From positions 1 to 47,029 of the forward strand of contig JAGOUM010000016.1 of NCBI GenBank assembly GCA_018061265.1: a stretch of 47,029 bases of DNA. The letters run 5' to 3'. The notes beneath the pieces are model-generated. The model had not been told where the DNA came from. It did not search any database and was given only the letters and a program-made list of their open reading frames with translations. A program made the translations under genes and the position numbers. This document shows positions 16,907-25,044 of the stretch, piece after piece. This stretch comes from Rhodoferax sp. Its GTDB lineage: Bacteria; Pseudomonadota; Gammaproteobacteria; Burkholderiales; Burkholderiaceae_C. Positions within the stretch are counted from its first letter, which is position 1; each line of letters starts with the position of its first letter.

Positions 16907-17941
16907 TTACTTGGGAGCGTACTTGGTGATCAGTGCCTTTGCATCAGCCAGCAGTTTCTTGCCGTCTGCGCCTTTGGCTGTCACGTCGGCGATCCAATCG
17001 TTGGTAACCTGCTCACCGGCTTTCATCCAGGCTTGCAGTTCGCTGCTCGGAATCACGTTGTGGGCGTTCTTCTCTGTGAGCTTTTTGCCAGCGGCGTCGG
17101 CCGCCAGAAACGCCTTGCCTGCCATGCCAGAGGTCGCCATACCACTGTTGTCATCAATCACCTTCTTCAGATCAGCGGGCAGACTGTCGTACTTCGCCTT
17201 GTTCATGGCAAACATGAAAGTTGAGGTGTAGATGGCAGGTGCCGCCGGATCAGTCTCGGAGTGGAATTTGGCCAGCTCCTGAATCTTCACTGCAGGAACA
17301 ACCTCGTAAGGCACCAATGCACCGTCGATCACCGACTTGGACAGCGCCTCGCTCACCTGTGGCACCGGCATGGCCACCGGTGTGGCACCCAGCGCGGCCA
17401 GGAGCTTGTTGGTCTGGCGAGTCGGTGCGCGCAGCTTCAGACCCTTGAGATCCGCCATGGTGTTAACCGGTTTTTTGGTCATGTGAAACACACCATCACC
17501 GTGCACATGCAACGCAATCAGCTTCACGTCCTTGAACTCGGCAGCCACATTCGGGTTGGTGTGGACGAAGTCCCACAGGGCCTTGCTGGTGCCCTCGGGG
17601 CTTTGCATCATGAAGGGCAGCTCAAACACCTCGGAGAGCGGGAAGCGGCCCGCCATGTAGCCGGGCAGCACCCAGGTGATATCCACCACACCATCCTTGA
17701 CCTGATCAAACAACTGGGGCGGTGTGCCGCCGAGTTGCATGGACGGGTAGATCTGGCACTTCAGCTTGTCACCTGAATCCGCCGCAATCTTGTCGCACCA
17801 GGGTTTGATGAACATGGTCTGCGCAAATGAACCTGCCGGCAGGAAGTGGTGCAGTTTGAGAGTGACTGTCTGAGCCGTTGCGCTCAAGGCTGCCGATGCC
17901 AACGCGGTCAAGGCAAGAATGGATTTGATGGTCTTTTTCAT
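16907..17941 (-). CDS. dctP: TRAP transporter solute-binding protein (DctP)
   Basis: 344 aa periplasmic receptor. The signal peptide is MKKTIKSILALTALASAALSATAQ, cleaved near residue 24. The mature protein begins 'TVTLKLHHFLP', typical of the DctP family. The 'LKGLKLRAPT' motif carries the conserved arginine that binds the ligand carboxylate in TRAP receptors, and 'IDGALVPYEVV' forms part of the pocket. It is the first of the three TRAP genes and is followed by dctQ and dctM after a hairpin-bearing gap. It implies high-affinity uptake of an organic acid, probably aromatic given the neighbouring ligJ and tautomerase genes. Confidence 0.93.
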   Translation of the reverse strand: MKKTIKSILALTALASAALSATAQTVTLKLHHFLPAGSFAQTMFIKPWCDKIAADSGDKLKCQIYPSMQLGGTPPQLFDQVKDGVVDITWVLPGYMAGRFPLSEVFELPFMMQSPEGTSKALWDFVHTNPNVAAEFKDVKLIALHVHGDGVFHMTKKPVNTMADLKGLKLRAPTRQTNKLLAALGATPVAMPVPQVSEALSKSVIDGALVPYEVVPAVKIQELAKFHSETDPAAPAIYTSTFMFAMNKAKYDSLPADLKKVIDDNSGMATSGMAGKAFLAADAAGKKLTEKNAHNVIPSSELQAWMKAGEQVTNDWIADVTAKGADGKKLLADAKALITKYAPK

Positions 17942-17979
17942 GAAGTCTCCAGTTGTTAAAACGAATACCAGTTGGGATC

Positions 17980-18333
17980 TTACTTTTTCTGGGTCATGGG
18001 TGTCATGCCAGACCAGACGACAGCAGGTACCATGACCTCGCCACGCATGATGAGACGAGCGGTACGCAACAACGCCGCTTTGGTGACATTCTGCGGATTG
18101 GCAGGATCCAGTCCTAGGGTCACGCTGAACTCACCCGTGGGATGCTCAACAGACACCGTCGGGTCCACATCCGGCCCCATCACCGCCACACCGTCGCAGA
18201 CAGAGCCCTGTAGAACACACGCTGTGCCCACAGTGACTGCAGCCAGCACTCCGATTGCATCGTGGCAAACATGGGGAATGAAGCTGCGGGTTGTGATGCT
18301 GCCACCGGACCGCGGTGGCGCAATCAAGGTCAT
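17980..18333 (-). CDS. PrpF-family 4-oxalomesaconate tautomerase, C-terminal part of split gene
   Basis: 117 aa, the C-terminal third of a PrpF/GalD-type protein: 'SITTRSFIPHVCHDAIGVLAAVTVGTACVL' is a continuous family segment. Its ATG overlaps the stop of the N-terminal part (ATGA) and lies one frame away. Alone it lacks the N-terminal lobe, so it cannot be a free-standing tautomerase. It could be made by coupling, joined by -1 frameshifting, or be the tail of a broken gene. Together the two parts give about 377 residues, normal for the family (GalD is about 360). Confidence 0.7.
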   Translation of the reverse strand: MTLIAPPRSGGSITTRSFIPHVCHDAIGVLAAVTVGTACVLQGSVCDGVAVMGPDVDPTVSVEHPTGEFSVTLGLDPANPQNVTKAALLRTARLIMRGEVMVPAVVWSGMTPMTQKK

Positions 18334-18339
18334 TTTGGG
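18330..18339 (-). other. -1 frame junction with slippery heptamer C CCA AAA before TGA
   Basis: On the - strand the N-terminal frame ends ACC CCA AAA TGA. The heptamer C CCA AAA (18339-18333) fits the X XXY YYZ pattern of -1 slippery sites and is followed at once by the stop. A slip back of one base reads CCA AAA ATG ACC and continues in the C-terminal frame. A lost A in the run of four A's would have the same effect. Confidence 0.6.
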
Positions 18340-19112
18340 GTAATTTTTTGGCTCACATCGCCAAGACCCATCATGACTGATACCTGCAAGCGAAGGGCCT
18401 CGATCCGCTGCTTCAAGGCTTCATTGGCGTTGAGCTCGGCAACACTTTCGTAACCCGTACAACCAAGGTCAGCCGCCTTGAAAATGACCAGCGGCATGCC
18501 GTTGTCAATACAGGTGACATCCACAGTGAAGGGATCAAAACCTTCGCCCGTGACAGCGACGCTATCTCGCACCTGGCCTGTGGGCAACATGCCAGCACAA
18601 ACTGAACCTGCGGTGTCCAGAAAATTGATGGCAACCGGTGCCGCACTACCCGGCACACCGTCGATATGGGCATCTCCGGTGTAATTAACCCGACCACCCC
18701 GGGTTGACACGGTGACGTCACATTGCATACCGGTATTGAGCGTCAGTACCCGCGCCGTTGTGGTGTCGCCCTGCACTGGCACTAAACCCCGCTCAATGGC
18801 AAACGGCAAGACCGCAGCCAGCATGTTGCCGCAATTGGGTGTGGTGTCCACCGTGTTTTTGTCGGGCTGCAATTGGGCAAACAAAAAATCCACAGCCACT
18901 CCGGGAGTGGAACTCGGACTGACGATGCCAACCTTGCTGGTCAAGGGGTTGGCACCACCCAGGCCGTCGATCTGACGCCGATCAGGTGAGCCCATGACGG
19001 CCAACAACACCCGGTCACGCATGGTGACGTCCGTCGGCAACTCAGAGGCCAAAAAAAACGGCCCGCGCGATGTTCCGCCGCGCATGAAATAACAGGGAAT
19101 CGGGGTTTGCAT
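18330..19112 (-). CDS. PrpF-family 4-oxalomesaconate tautomerase, N-terminal part of split gene
   Basis: 260 aa from the ATG at 19112; a TTG at 19142 would add ten residues. The diaminopimelate-epimerase-like fold of PrpF/GalD/LigU is recognised by 'MRGGTSRGPFF' (10-20), 'GGANPLTSKVGIVS' with the catalytic-type lysine K60, and 'TPNCGNMLAAVLPFA' near 100. LigU-type enzymes shift the double bond of oxalomesaconate to give the substrate of LigJ. The frame stops after 'VSQKITPK', exactly where homologues continue into the segment encoded one frame over at 17980-18333. It is the first gene of the protocatechuate run, divergent from a LysR gene. Confidence 0.75.
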   Translation of the reverse strand: MQTPIPCYFMRGGTSRGPFFLASELPTDVTMRDRVLLAVMGSPDRRQIDGLGGANPLTSKVGIVSPSSTPGVAVDFLFAQLQPDKNTVDTTPNCGNMLAAVLPFAIERGLVPVQGDTTTARVLTLNTGMQCDVTVSTRGGRVNYTGDAHIDGVPGSAAPVAINFLDTAGSVCAGMLPTGQVRDSVAVTGEGFDPFTVDVTCIDNGMPLVIFKAADLGCTGYESVAELNANEALKQRIEALRLQVSVMMGLGDVSQKITPK

Positions 19113-19163
19113 GGCTTTGAGTTTTGACGCGAAATTGGCCAAATGCCATACCCAATCCGCGAC

Positions 19164-19204
19164 TATCAGATATAACAGTTTGGCATAATGATAAGCGGGT
19201 TATC
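19164..19204. promoter_or_regulatory. GATA/TATC inverted repeats in divergent tautomerase-lysR intergenic region
   Basis: TATC-A-GATA (19164-19172) and GATAA-GCGGG-TTATC (19190-19204) lie in the 105-bp gap between the tautomerase ATG and the lysR ATG. Both are dyads built from the same GATA/TATC half-site, about 26-29 bp apart centre to centre. Their position fits LysR autoregulation plus activation of the - strand operon, although neither is a textbook T-N11-A box. Confidence 0.4.
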
Positions 19205-19217
19205 CCTAGGAGCGGCA

Positions 19218-20129
19218 ATGGACCTGAAACAGCTTGAGTACTTTGTGCGAGTCGCCGAACTGGGTAGTTTTACCCGGGCGGCCATCGCACTTGACGTGGC
19301 TCAGCCGGCACTGAGCCGACAGGTGCGCCTGCTTGAGGTTGAGTTGCGCCAGAACCTCCTGATTCGCAATGGTCGCGGTGCCCAACCAACCGAGGCCGGT
19401 AAATTGTTGCTGGCCCACGGACGCGGCATTCTGCACCAGGTGGAACGCGCCTATGAGGAGTTGGGACGCGTTCGTGGGTCCTTGGCTGGCCGAGTTGCAA
19501 TTGGTCTGCCCACCAGCCTGGCCAGAGCACTGACCGTGCCCTTGACCCACACATTCAGAGCCGACCTGCCTGACGCAAGCATTTCGATCAGTGAAGGGTT
19601 ATCAGTCGCACTGCAGGACTCCCTGATCGCCGGGCGCCTGGACATCGCCGTGCTGTACAACGCACAACCCACGGCAGAAACCGAAATCACGCCTTTGCTG
19701 GAAGAGGACCTTCTGCTGGTGCAGCGCCGCCCGGTCGGTATGGGAGATGCAGACACAATCGAACCCATTGCACTGAAAGATGTGGCGCAATTACGAATGG
19801 TCATTCCCAGTCGCCCCAACGCGGTGAGAATGCAGTTGGAGTCAGAGATGGGTAATATTGGCTGCCAACTCAAGATTGCACTGGAGATCGACGGAGTTCC
19901 GGCCATTCTGGACTTGGTCGCCGATGGTGCCGGGAGTGCCGTGTTGACTCGCAATGCGGTCGCCAACGCCCCGCGACCCAGTGCCTATCAGGTTCGCACC
20001 ATCATCAGCCCGGAGTTGCGAACCAAAGTGGCGGTGGCAACGAGTTCCCTGCGGCCTGCGACACTGACGCAGCAGGCTACACTGGAATTACTCAAGCAAA
20101 CAGTGCGGCGGGTGATTCACAACGCCTGA
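19218..20129 (+). CDS. LysR-type regulator, probable regulator of the protocatechuate cluster
   Basis: 303 aa. The N-terminal winged helix-turn-helix (MDLKQLEYFVRVAELGSFTRAAIALDVAQPALSRQVRLLE in family pattern, residues 1-40) is followed by a linker helix and a periplasmic-binding-protein-like effector domain ('GRLDIAVLYNAQP', 'LEEDLLLVQRR', 'GAGSAVLTRNAV'). It resembles the Nac/CynR-like LysR group. The start at 19218 is chosen because CTAGGAGCGGCA precedes it; the frame also opens at 19188. Its divergence from the first gene of the protocatechuate run makes it the likely activator, with a pathway intermediate or protocatechuate as effector. That assignment is inference. Confidence 0.9.
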   Translation: MDLKQLEYFVRVAELGSFTRAAIALDVAQPALSRQVRLLEVELRQNLLIRNGRGAQPTEAGKLLLAHGRGILHQVERAYEELGRVRGSLAGRVAIGLPTSLARALTVPLTHTFRADLPDASISISEGLSVALQDSLIAGRLDIAVLYNAQPTAETEITPLLEEDLLLVQRRPVGMGDADTIEPIALKDVAQLRMVIPSRPNAVRMQLESEMGNIGCQLKIALEIDGVPAILDLVADGAGSAVLTRNAVANAPRPSAYQVRTIISPELRTKVAVATSSLRPATLTQQATLELLKQTVRRVIHNA

Positions 20130-20176
20130 CATCAAAACCTACGTCAAGTACGCAACAACAAGCTGATGGCATAAAC

Positions 20177-20194
20177 TCTTCATCAAACTGTCAT
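20177..20194 (+). promoter_or_regulatory. Possible Pho box upstream of ppx
   Basis: TCTTCAT-CAAA-CTGTCAT: the second half-site is a perfect CTGTCAT and the first matches 4 of 7, with the expected four-base AT-rich spacer. It lies about 145 bp upstream of the ppx start. PhoB control of polyphosphate genes is known in other bacteria; binding here is a prediction. Confidence 0.4.
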
Positions 20195-20337
20195 CATTCA
20201 ATCATATAAACACGGGTTTATCAACGAACCGACGGACCTGATCAAACCTGGCATGGGCCAGTGGCGTTCTCGGGCGGTCTGCAAGCTTCGGCCAAGCGGA
20301 TGCTATGCTGCCATTCTGATCAGTGATTAACTTCAAC

Positions 20338-21846
20338 ATGCAAACAATATCCCGTCTGGCGGCGGTTGACCTGGGCTCCAATAGTTTTCGCCTCGAAATT
20401 GGCCGGGTCGAAGGTGGCCAGTTTTACCGTACCGAATACCTCAAAGAGACCGTTCGCCAGGGTGGTGGGCTCGACGAGACGCGCAATCTCACTCCACAGG
20501 CAATGCAGCGGGGTTGGGACTGTCTGGCCCGGTTTGGCGAGCGCTTGGCAGGTTTTTCACCCGACGAGGTTCGGGCCGTGGCAACACAAACCCTGCGCGA
20601 GGCGCGTAACCGGGACGACTTCCTGCGTCCGGGTGGACAACTGCTGGGTTTCCCGATTGACGTGATTTCCGGCCGCGAAGAGGCGCGTCTGATCTACCAG
20701 GGTGTGGCGCAGGCTCTGCCACGCCAGGAAGAACGCCGGCTGGTGATCGACATTGGCGGGCGCTCCACCGAACTGATCCTGGGCAGTGGCTTGGAGCCGC
20801 TGCAAATGGAATCCTACCGGGTGGGCAGCATTGCATGGTCGATGCGCTATTTCCCAGGTGGGGTCTTTACCAAGCGGACTTTTGAGACCGCAGAAATTGC
20901 TGCAAAGGCTGTCCTCGATGAGGCACTCAACCTCTACACGCCCGACCAGTGGGACGTCGCGTATGGCTCAGCGGGAACGGTCAACGCGGTCGGCGATGTG
21001 CTGGTTGCAGCCGGCTGGCCTGCGGGTTCTATCACCCAGGATGGCCTGGACTGGTTGCTCGAGCGGCTGATCGCTGCCCAAAGTGCTGAGCGTGTGCGCC
21101 TGCTGGGCATGAAGGAGGATCGCAAGGCGATCATTGGTGGGGGGTTGAGCATTCTGCGTGCACTGTTCGACCTTCTGGGCATCAGCACCTTGACACAAAC
21201 CACGGGTGGCTTGCGTCATGGGCTGCTGATGGACATCCTCGGGCAGCATCAGCAACACACCGATTTGCGCGCACATTCGGTCGAACGACTGGCAGCCAAG
21301 TTTGGTGCCGACCCGGTACACGGCAAGCGTGTTGGGAAGGTTGCCACCCATTTGTTCGACCAACTGTGTGTCGACAAGCCCATGGCTGAGCCACAGTTGC
21401 AAAGCCGAATGCGAGAAAAATTGCTGTGGGCGGGGCAGTTGCACGAGATTGGCAGCCACATTTCGCACAGTGATTACCACAAACACGGCGCCTATATTCT
21501 TGACAACACCGATGCCATGGGATTTGCCCTGACCGAGCTGCATCGCCTGAGCCTGCTGGTTTTGGGGCATCGTGGCAAGCTGCGCAAACTTGAAGTCGAG
21601 CTTGACGATCCGACCCTGGTGCAATTGCTGCTGGCCCTGCGTCTGGCCGTGGTTCTGTGCCACGCCCGGCGTGACCCTGACCTGAGTGGTTTGACCATTC
21701 ATCGTGACCGACGCAGTGGCGGCAGTTTTACGCTCAACCTGCGACGTGAGTGGGCTGGCATGTATCCACAGTCAGCCCATTTGCTCAACGAAGAAGTGAT
21801 CGCCTGGCAAAAAACACCCTGGTCGTTAAGGGTGGTGGAAATCTGA
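20338..21846 (+). CDS. ppx: Exopolyphosphatase (Ppx/GppA family)
   Basis: 502 aa, typical for Ppx. It releases phosphate from polyphosphate chains, and GppA-type members also act on pppGpp. The actin-like ATPase-fold motifs are visible: 'AAVDLGSNSFRLEIGR' (near 8-23), 'SGREEARLIYQGV' near 110, 'LVIDIGGRSTELILG' near 135, and 'GSAGTVNAVGDVL' near 208. The C-terminal helical HD-like part contains 'LWAGQLHEIGSHISHSDYHKHGAYIL'. The start is the ATG at 20338; a GTG at 20323 is possible. It stands alone on the + strand between the LysR gene and a convergent membrane-protein gene, with a possible Pho box upstream. Confidence 0.93.
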   Translation: MQTISRLAAVDLGSNSFRLEIGRVEGGQFYRTEYLKETVRQGGGLDETRNLTPQAMQRGWDCLARFGERLAGFSPDEVRAVATQTLREARNRDDFLRPGGQLLGFPIDVISGREEARLIYQGVAQALPRQEERRLVIDIGGRSTELILGSGLEPLQMESYRVGSIAWSMRYFPGGVFTKRTFETAEIAAKAVLDEALNLYTPDQWDVAYGSAGTVNAVGDVLVAAGWPAGSITQDGLDWLLERLIAAQSAERVRLLGMKEDRKAIIGGGLSILRALFDLLGISTLTQTTGGLRHGLLMDILGQHQQHTDLRAHSVERLAAKFGADPVHGKRVGKVATHLFDQLCVDKPMAEPQLQSRMREKLLWAGQLHEIGSHISHSDYHKHGAYILDNTDAMGFALTELHRLSLLVLGHRGKLRKLEVELDDPTLVQLLLALRLAVVLCHARRDPDLSGLTIHRDRRSGGSFTLNLRREWAGMYPQSAHLLNEEVIAWQKTPWSLRVVEI

Positions 21847-21854
21847 GTTCTGGC

Positions 21855-22187
21855 TCATGGTTTGGGGTGCTCGCTGTGGGACACCTCGTAGGCGTCTGCC
21901 ACATAGGCTGGCCCCTTCATGAGCCACACGATGACGCAGGCAATGGCGATGGTCAACACCGCTGTCCATACCAGCACGACGACGCCGATCATGACAAAGT
22001 CAAAGGTCTGGATGCTGCGCTCGAGCTCCGCCAGACTTGACCCGGAAAACCAACTGCGTGCCGCCCACGCCGCCAGCACTGGCAAAAGCGTGCCTGCGAG
22101 CAGCACGTTTGGCATCATCCGCAACAGCCGCAACTCAAAGCCGTAGGGTGTGCGCCGATATCCTGGGAGCTTGTTGAGCCAGTTCAT
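21855..22187 (-). CDS. Small inner-membrane protein of unknown function
   Basis: 110 aa. A conserved-looking N-terminus, 'MNWLNKLPGYRRTPYGFELRLLRMMPNVLLAGTLLP', is followed by two membrane helices near 28-46 and 64-90, with a short charged loop (SLAELERSIQTFD) between them. The tail is hydrophilic and histidine-containing. I do not recognise a named family. It ends eight bases from the convergent ppx stop and lies 44 bases downstream of the GNAT gene, so it may be transcribed with glmM and the acetyltransferase. Confidence 0.7.
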   Translation of the reverse strand: MNWLNKLPGYRRTPYGFELRLLRMMPNVLLAGTLLPVLAAWAARSWFSGSSLAELERSIQTFDFVMIGVVVLVWTAVLTIAIACVIVWLMKGPAYVADAYEVSHSEHPKP

Positions 22188-22231
22188 GGCGACATTGTAG
22201 GAAGCATGAAGCCCAGCCTGATGAATTCAGG

Positions 22232-22756
22232 TCAATCGCTACCCACCAGCCACTTTTGCATAAAACTGGCATGCCCCATGGATGGGTCAAGCTGGTAGTT
22301 TTCAAAACCGATCCTCTGGTAGAGCGCAACCGCCGAGTGGTTACCCGACAACACCTCCAGTGTGAGTTTGCAGGCACCCCGCTGGCGGGCAAGGCGCTCG
22401 ACCTCAAGCAACATCAACACGCCAATACGCAAGCCTCGATGGGATGCCAGCACGACCACATCGTGCACATTGACCAATGGTTTGCAGGCGAAGGTGGAAA
22501 ACCCCTCGACACAGTTGACCAGCCCCACCGGCAACATCTGCTGGCTCCTGTCAAACGCCAGCACGCTGAAAAGTGTGGGCCGCTGGCGCAACGCATCTGC
22601 CAGATGTGTTTTGGCAAAGGCAGACAAACCCTCACCACCACCGGCCGGATCTCGCGCGTAGGCGTCAAGCAAGCCCAGCAGCGCGGCCATGTCTGCCTCA
22701 TCGGAGTAATCCGCCTGGCGAATCTGCAGATCAGCGGCGTCCATCATGGTGCGCAT
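22232..22756 (-). CDS. GNAT-family N-acetyltransferase
   Basis: 174 aa, single acetyltransferase domain. The acetyl-CoA-binding region follows the GNAT pattern: 'VHDVVVLASHRGLRIGVLMLLEVERLARQRGACKLTLEVL' (about 98-137, with the R-G-x-R-I-G form of the Q/R-x-x-G-x-G/A loop), then 'NHSAVALYQRIGFENYQ'. The acceptor substrate is unknown. It starts five bases after the glmM stop; ATGs at 22747 and 22744 are alternative starts, and none has a good ribosome site. Co-transcription with glmM is likely. Confidence 0.82.
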   Translation of the reverse strand: MRTMMDAADLQIRQADYSDEADMAALLGLLDAYARDPAGGGEGLSAFAKTHLADALRQRPTLFSVLAFDRSQQMLPVGLVNCVEGFSTFACKPLVNVHDVVVLASHRGLRIGVLMLLEVERLARQRGACKLTLEVLSGNHSAVALYQRIGFENYQLDPSMGHASFMQKWLVGSD

Positions 22757-22761
22757 CGCGT

Positions 22762-24093
22762 TCAGACCGACAGCGTCTGCGCGATACGCTGGGCACAGTC
22801 CTGCGCCTGCTGTGCACTACGCGCCTCAACCATCACCCGCAGCAGCGGCTCGGTCCCACTGGCACGAATCAGTACTCGCCCGTTGTCGCCCAGTTCTGCT
22901 TCAACGGCGCGTTGTGCTGCGGCCATTTCGGCGCTGGAGCGCCAGTCCTGGCCAGCCAGCAAACGCACATTGATCAGGGTCTGCGGGAACAACTGAACAT
23001 CCGCCAGCAACTCGGCCAGTTGTTTACCACTGCGCACCAGGGTTTGCAACACTTGCAGGGTCGAGATCAGACCATCTCCGGTGGTGTGTTTGTCCAGTGC
23101 CAGCAAATGCCCCGAGCCTTCACCACCGAGTAACCAGCCACGTTGCTCGAGCTCTTCGAGCACGTACCGGTCACCCACCTTGGCCCGCACAAATGCCACC
23201 CCACGCGCCGTGAGTGCAACTTCCACCGCCATGTTGGTCATCAGTGTTCCCACCACACCCGGGACCATCTCACCTCGGCGCAACCGGTCATCGACCATCA
23301 GGTACAACAACTCGTCACCGTTGAACAGCCGACCGTGCGCGTCGACCAATTGCAAGCGGTCGGCGTCACCATCAAGCGCGACACCCAGATCAGCGCGATG
23401 TGTCCTGATGGCCTCCACCAAAGCCTGCGGATGCGTCGCACCAAAGCCTTGATTGATATTCAGGCCATCTGGCGAGCAGCCGATCGAAATCACCTCCGCC
23501 CCGAGTTCGTGGAACACTTTGGGCGCAATATGGTAGGCCGCACCATTCGCTGCGTCGACCACGATGCGCAAACCCTTGAGGGTGAGATTATTGGCAAAGG
23601 TGCTTTTGCAAAACTCGATGTATCGCCCGGCGGCATCGTCGAGTCGACGCGCTTTGCCCAGGCTGGCAGAGTCGGCCCACACCGGATCCTTGGCCAGTGC
23701 GGCCTCGACCTGAATCTCCCATTCATCAGGCAGTTTGGTGCCTTGGGCGCTAAAAAATTTGATACCGTTGTCGTCAAATGGGTTATGACTGGCGCTGATC
23801 ACCACCCCCAGCGAGGCGCGCTGGGCGCGGGTCAGGTAAGCGACCCCAGGTGTTGGCAACGGCCCCAACAGCACCACGTCAACACCGGCCGAGTTGAAGC
23901 CGCTCTCCAGCGCACTCTCCAGCATATACCCCGAAATACGCGTGTCCTTGCCAATCAGGACTGTAGGTCTGGCTTCCGAGCGTTTGAGCACCTGGCCCAC
24001 GGCATGTGCCAGATGCAAGACAAAGTCAGGTGTGATCGGTGGTTTGCCTACCGTGCCGCGGATGCCGTCGGTCCCAAAATACTGCCTGCTCAT
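22762..24093 (-). CDS. glmM: Phosphoglucosamine mutase
   Basis: 443 aa, normal GlmM length. It converts glucosamine-6-phosphate to glucosamine-1-phosphate for UDP-GlcNAc, peptidoglycan and lipid A. Visible are the N-terminal 'YFGTDGIRG' (5-13), the phosphoserine loop 'ISASHNP' (S102), the metal loop 'DGDADR' near 245, the sugar-binding 'GEGSGH' near 327, and the phosphate-binding '[15 protein letters not shown]' near 415. It follows folP by 46 bases, the common ftsH-folP-glmM order in proteobacteria. Confidence 0.96.
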   Translation of the reverse strand: MSRQYFGTDGIRGTVGKPPITPDFVLHLAHAVGQVLKRSEARPTVLIGKDTRISGYMLESALESGFNSAGVDVVLLGPLPTPGVAYLTRAQRASLGVVISASHNPFDDNGIKFFSAQGTKLPDEWEIQVEAALAKDPVWADSASLGKARRLDDAAGRYIEFCKSTFANNLTLKGLRIVVDAANGAAYHIAPKVFHELGAEVISIGCSPDGLNINQGFGATHPQALVEAIRTHRADLGVALDGDADRLQLVDAHGRLFNGDELLYLMVDDRLRRGEMVPGVVGTLMTNMAVEVALTARGVAFVRAKVGDRYVLEELEQRGWLLGGEGSGHLLALDKHTTGDGLISTLQVLQTLVRSGKQLAELLADVQLFPQTLINVRLLAGQDWRSSAEMAAAQRAVEAELGDNGRVLIRASGTEPLLRVMVEARSAQQAQDCAQRIAQTLSV

Positions 24094-24139
24094 ATGGATG
24101 TTCTTTCCCTGTTTTTGTGCGAATGCACACCTTGTGTGA

Positions 24140-25000
24140 TTATCCGGCAGCCTTCAGCACCCGCAAGACCTGCACCGTTTCTTTCACGTCATGCACACGC
24201 ACCACTGACGCACCGCGTTGCACCGCCAGCAACGCGGCCGCCAGACTCGGCGCCAGGCGTTGCTGCGCTGACAAAACTGCCCCACCGTCGCCTGCCAACG
24301 CCATGCCCGCCAAAGACGATTTGCGAGACCAGCCCAGCAGCAAGGGGTAACCCGCCTGCAACAGTTCGCTTTGCCGGGCCAACAGTGCGAAATTCTGCGC
24401 GACAGTCTTTCCAAAACCAATACCCGGATCCAGCAAAATTCGTGACTTTTCGACCCCTAGCGCAGACAATTCAAGCGCTTCATGCTCTAAAAACGAGAGT
24501 ACCTGACCAACGACATCACCCGTCATGGGAGACACCTGCATGGTTTGTGGCTGCAGATGCATGTGCATCAGGCACACGCCGCAATTGGGGTGCCCCGCAA
24601 TCACCTGCGCTGCCGAAGCTGTTTGACTTCCATCGGTCCAGCGCAAGGCCCAGATGTCGTTGATGATGTCCGCCCCAATGTCCAGCACGGCCTGCATCAC
24701 CTGCGGCTTGTACGTGTCCACCGATATCGGTACACCGAGCAAAACCGCTTGGCGCACCACGGGCAGCAGCCGCGCCAGTTCGTCTGACAAACTCAACGGC
24801 GTGGCACCTGGCCGGGTTGACTCACCACCAATATCCAGCAGGTCGGCTCCATCCTGAAGCAACTGTTCACAATGCCGCAAGGCAGCTACGGTGGAACAGT
24901 TTTGCCCGCCATCCGAGAACGAATCCGGAGTGACATTGACAATGCCCATCACTTTCGGAGTGTCGAGCTCAATCTGGAATCGGGAGGTTTGCCAATACAT
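24140..25000 (-). CDS. folP: Dihydropteroate synthase
   Basis: 286 aa. It condenses p-aminobenzoate with 6-hydroxymethyl-dihydropterin diphosphate in folate synthesis. Signatures are '[16 protein letters not shown]' (17-32, diphosphate loop), '[13 protein letters not shown]' near 56-68, '[12 protein letters not shown]' near 190, and 'GWSRKS' near 222. The final helix has the expected '[11 protein letters not shown]'. The ATG at 25000 immediately follows the T-run of the ftsH terminator, so no Shine-Dalgarno lies outside the terminator stem; the position of M18 would cut into the first motif and is unlikely as a start. Confidence 0.95.
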   Translation of the reverse strand: MYWQTSRFQIELDTPKVMGIVNVTPDSFSDGGQNCSTVAALRHCEQLLQDGADLLDIGGESTRPGATPLSLSDELARLLPVVRQAVLLGVPISVDTYKPQVMQAVLDIGADIINDIWALRWTDGSQTASAAQVIAGHPNCGVCLMHMHLQPQTMQVSPMTGDVVGQVLSFLEHEALELSALGVEKSRILLDPGIGFGKTVAQNFALLARQSELLQAGYPLLLGWSRKSSLAGMALAGDGGAVLSAQQRLAPSLAAALLAVQRGASVVRVHDVKETVQVLRVLKAAG

Positions 25001-25024
25001 AAAAAAGCGGGGCCACAGCCCCGC
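25001..25024 (-). terminator. Intrinsic terminator after ftsH, abutting the folP start codon
   Basis: On the - strand GCGGGGC-TGTG-GCCCCGC forms seven perfect pairs, followed by TTTTTT. The stem begins 20 bases after the ftsH stop, and the last T is the base before the folP ATG. This is a textbook Rho-independent terminator; on read-through RNA it would also hide the folP translation start region. Confidence 0.85.
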
Positions 25025-25044
25025 CGGATTTGAGTCAAAGAATC

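Noticed and set aside
23143-24663. 506-codon open frame on the + strand opposite glmM and folP
   Set aside because: Antisense to two unmistakable genes, rich in R, P, H and A, with no recognisable motif.
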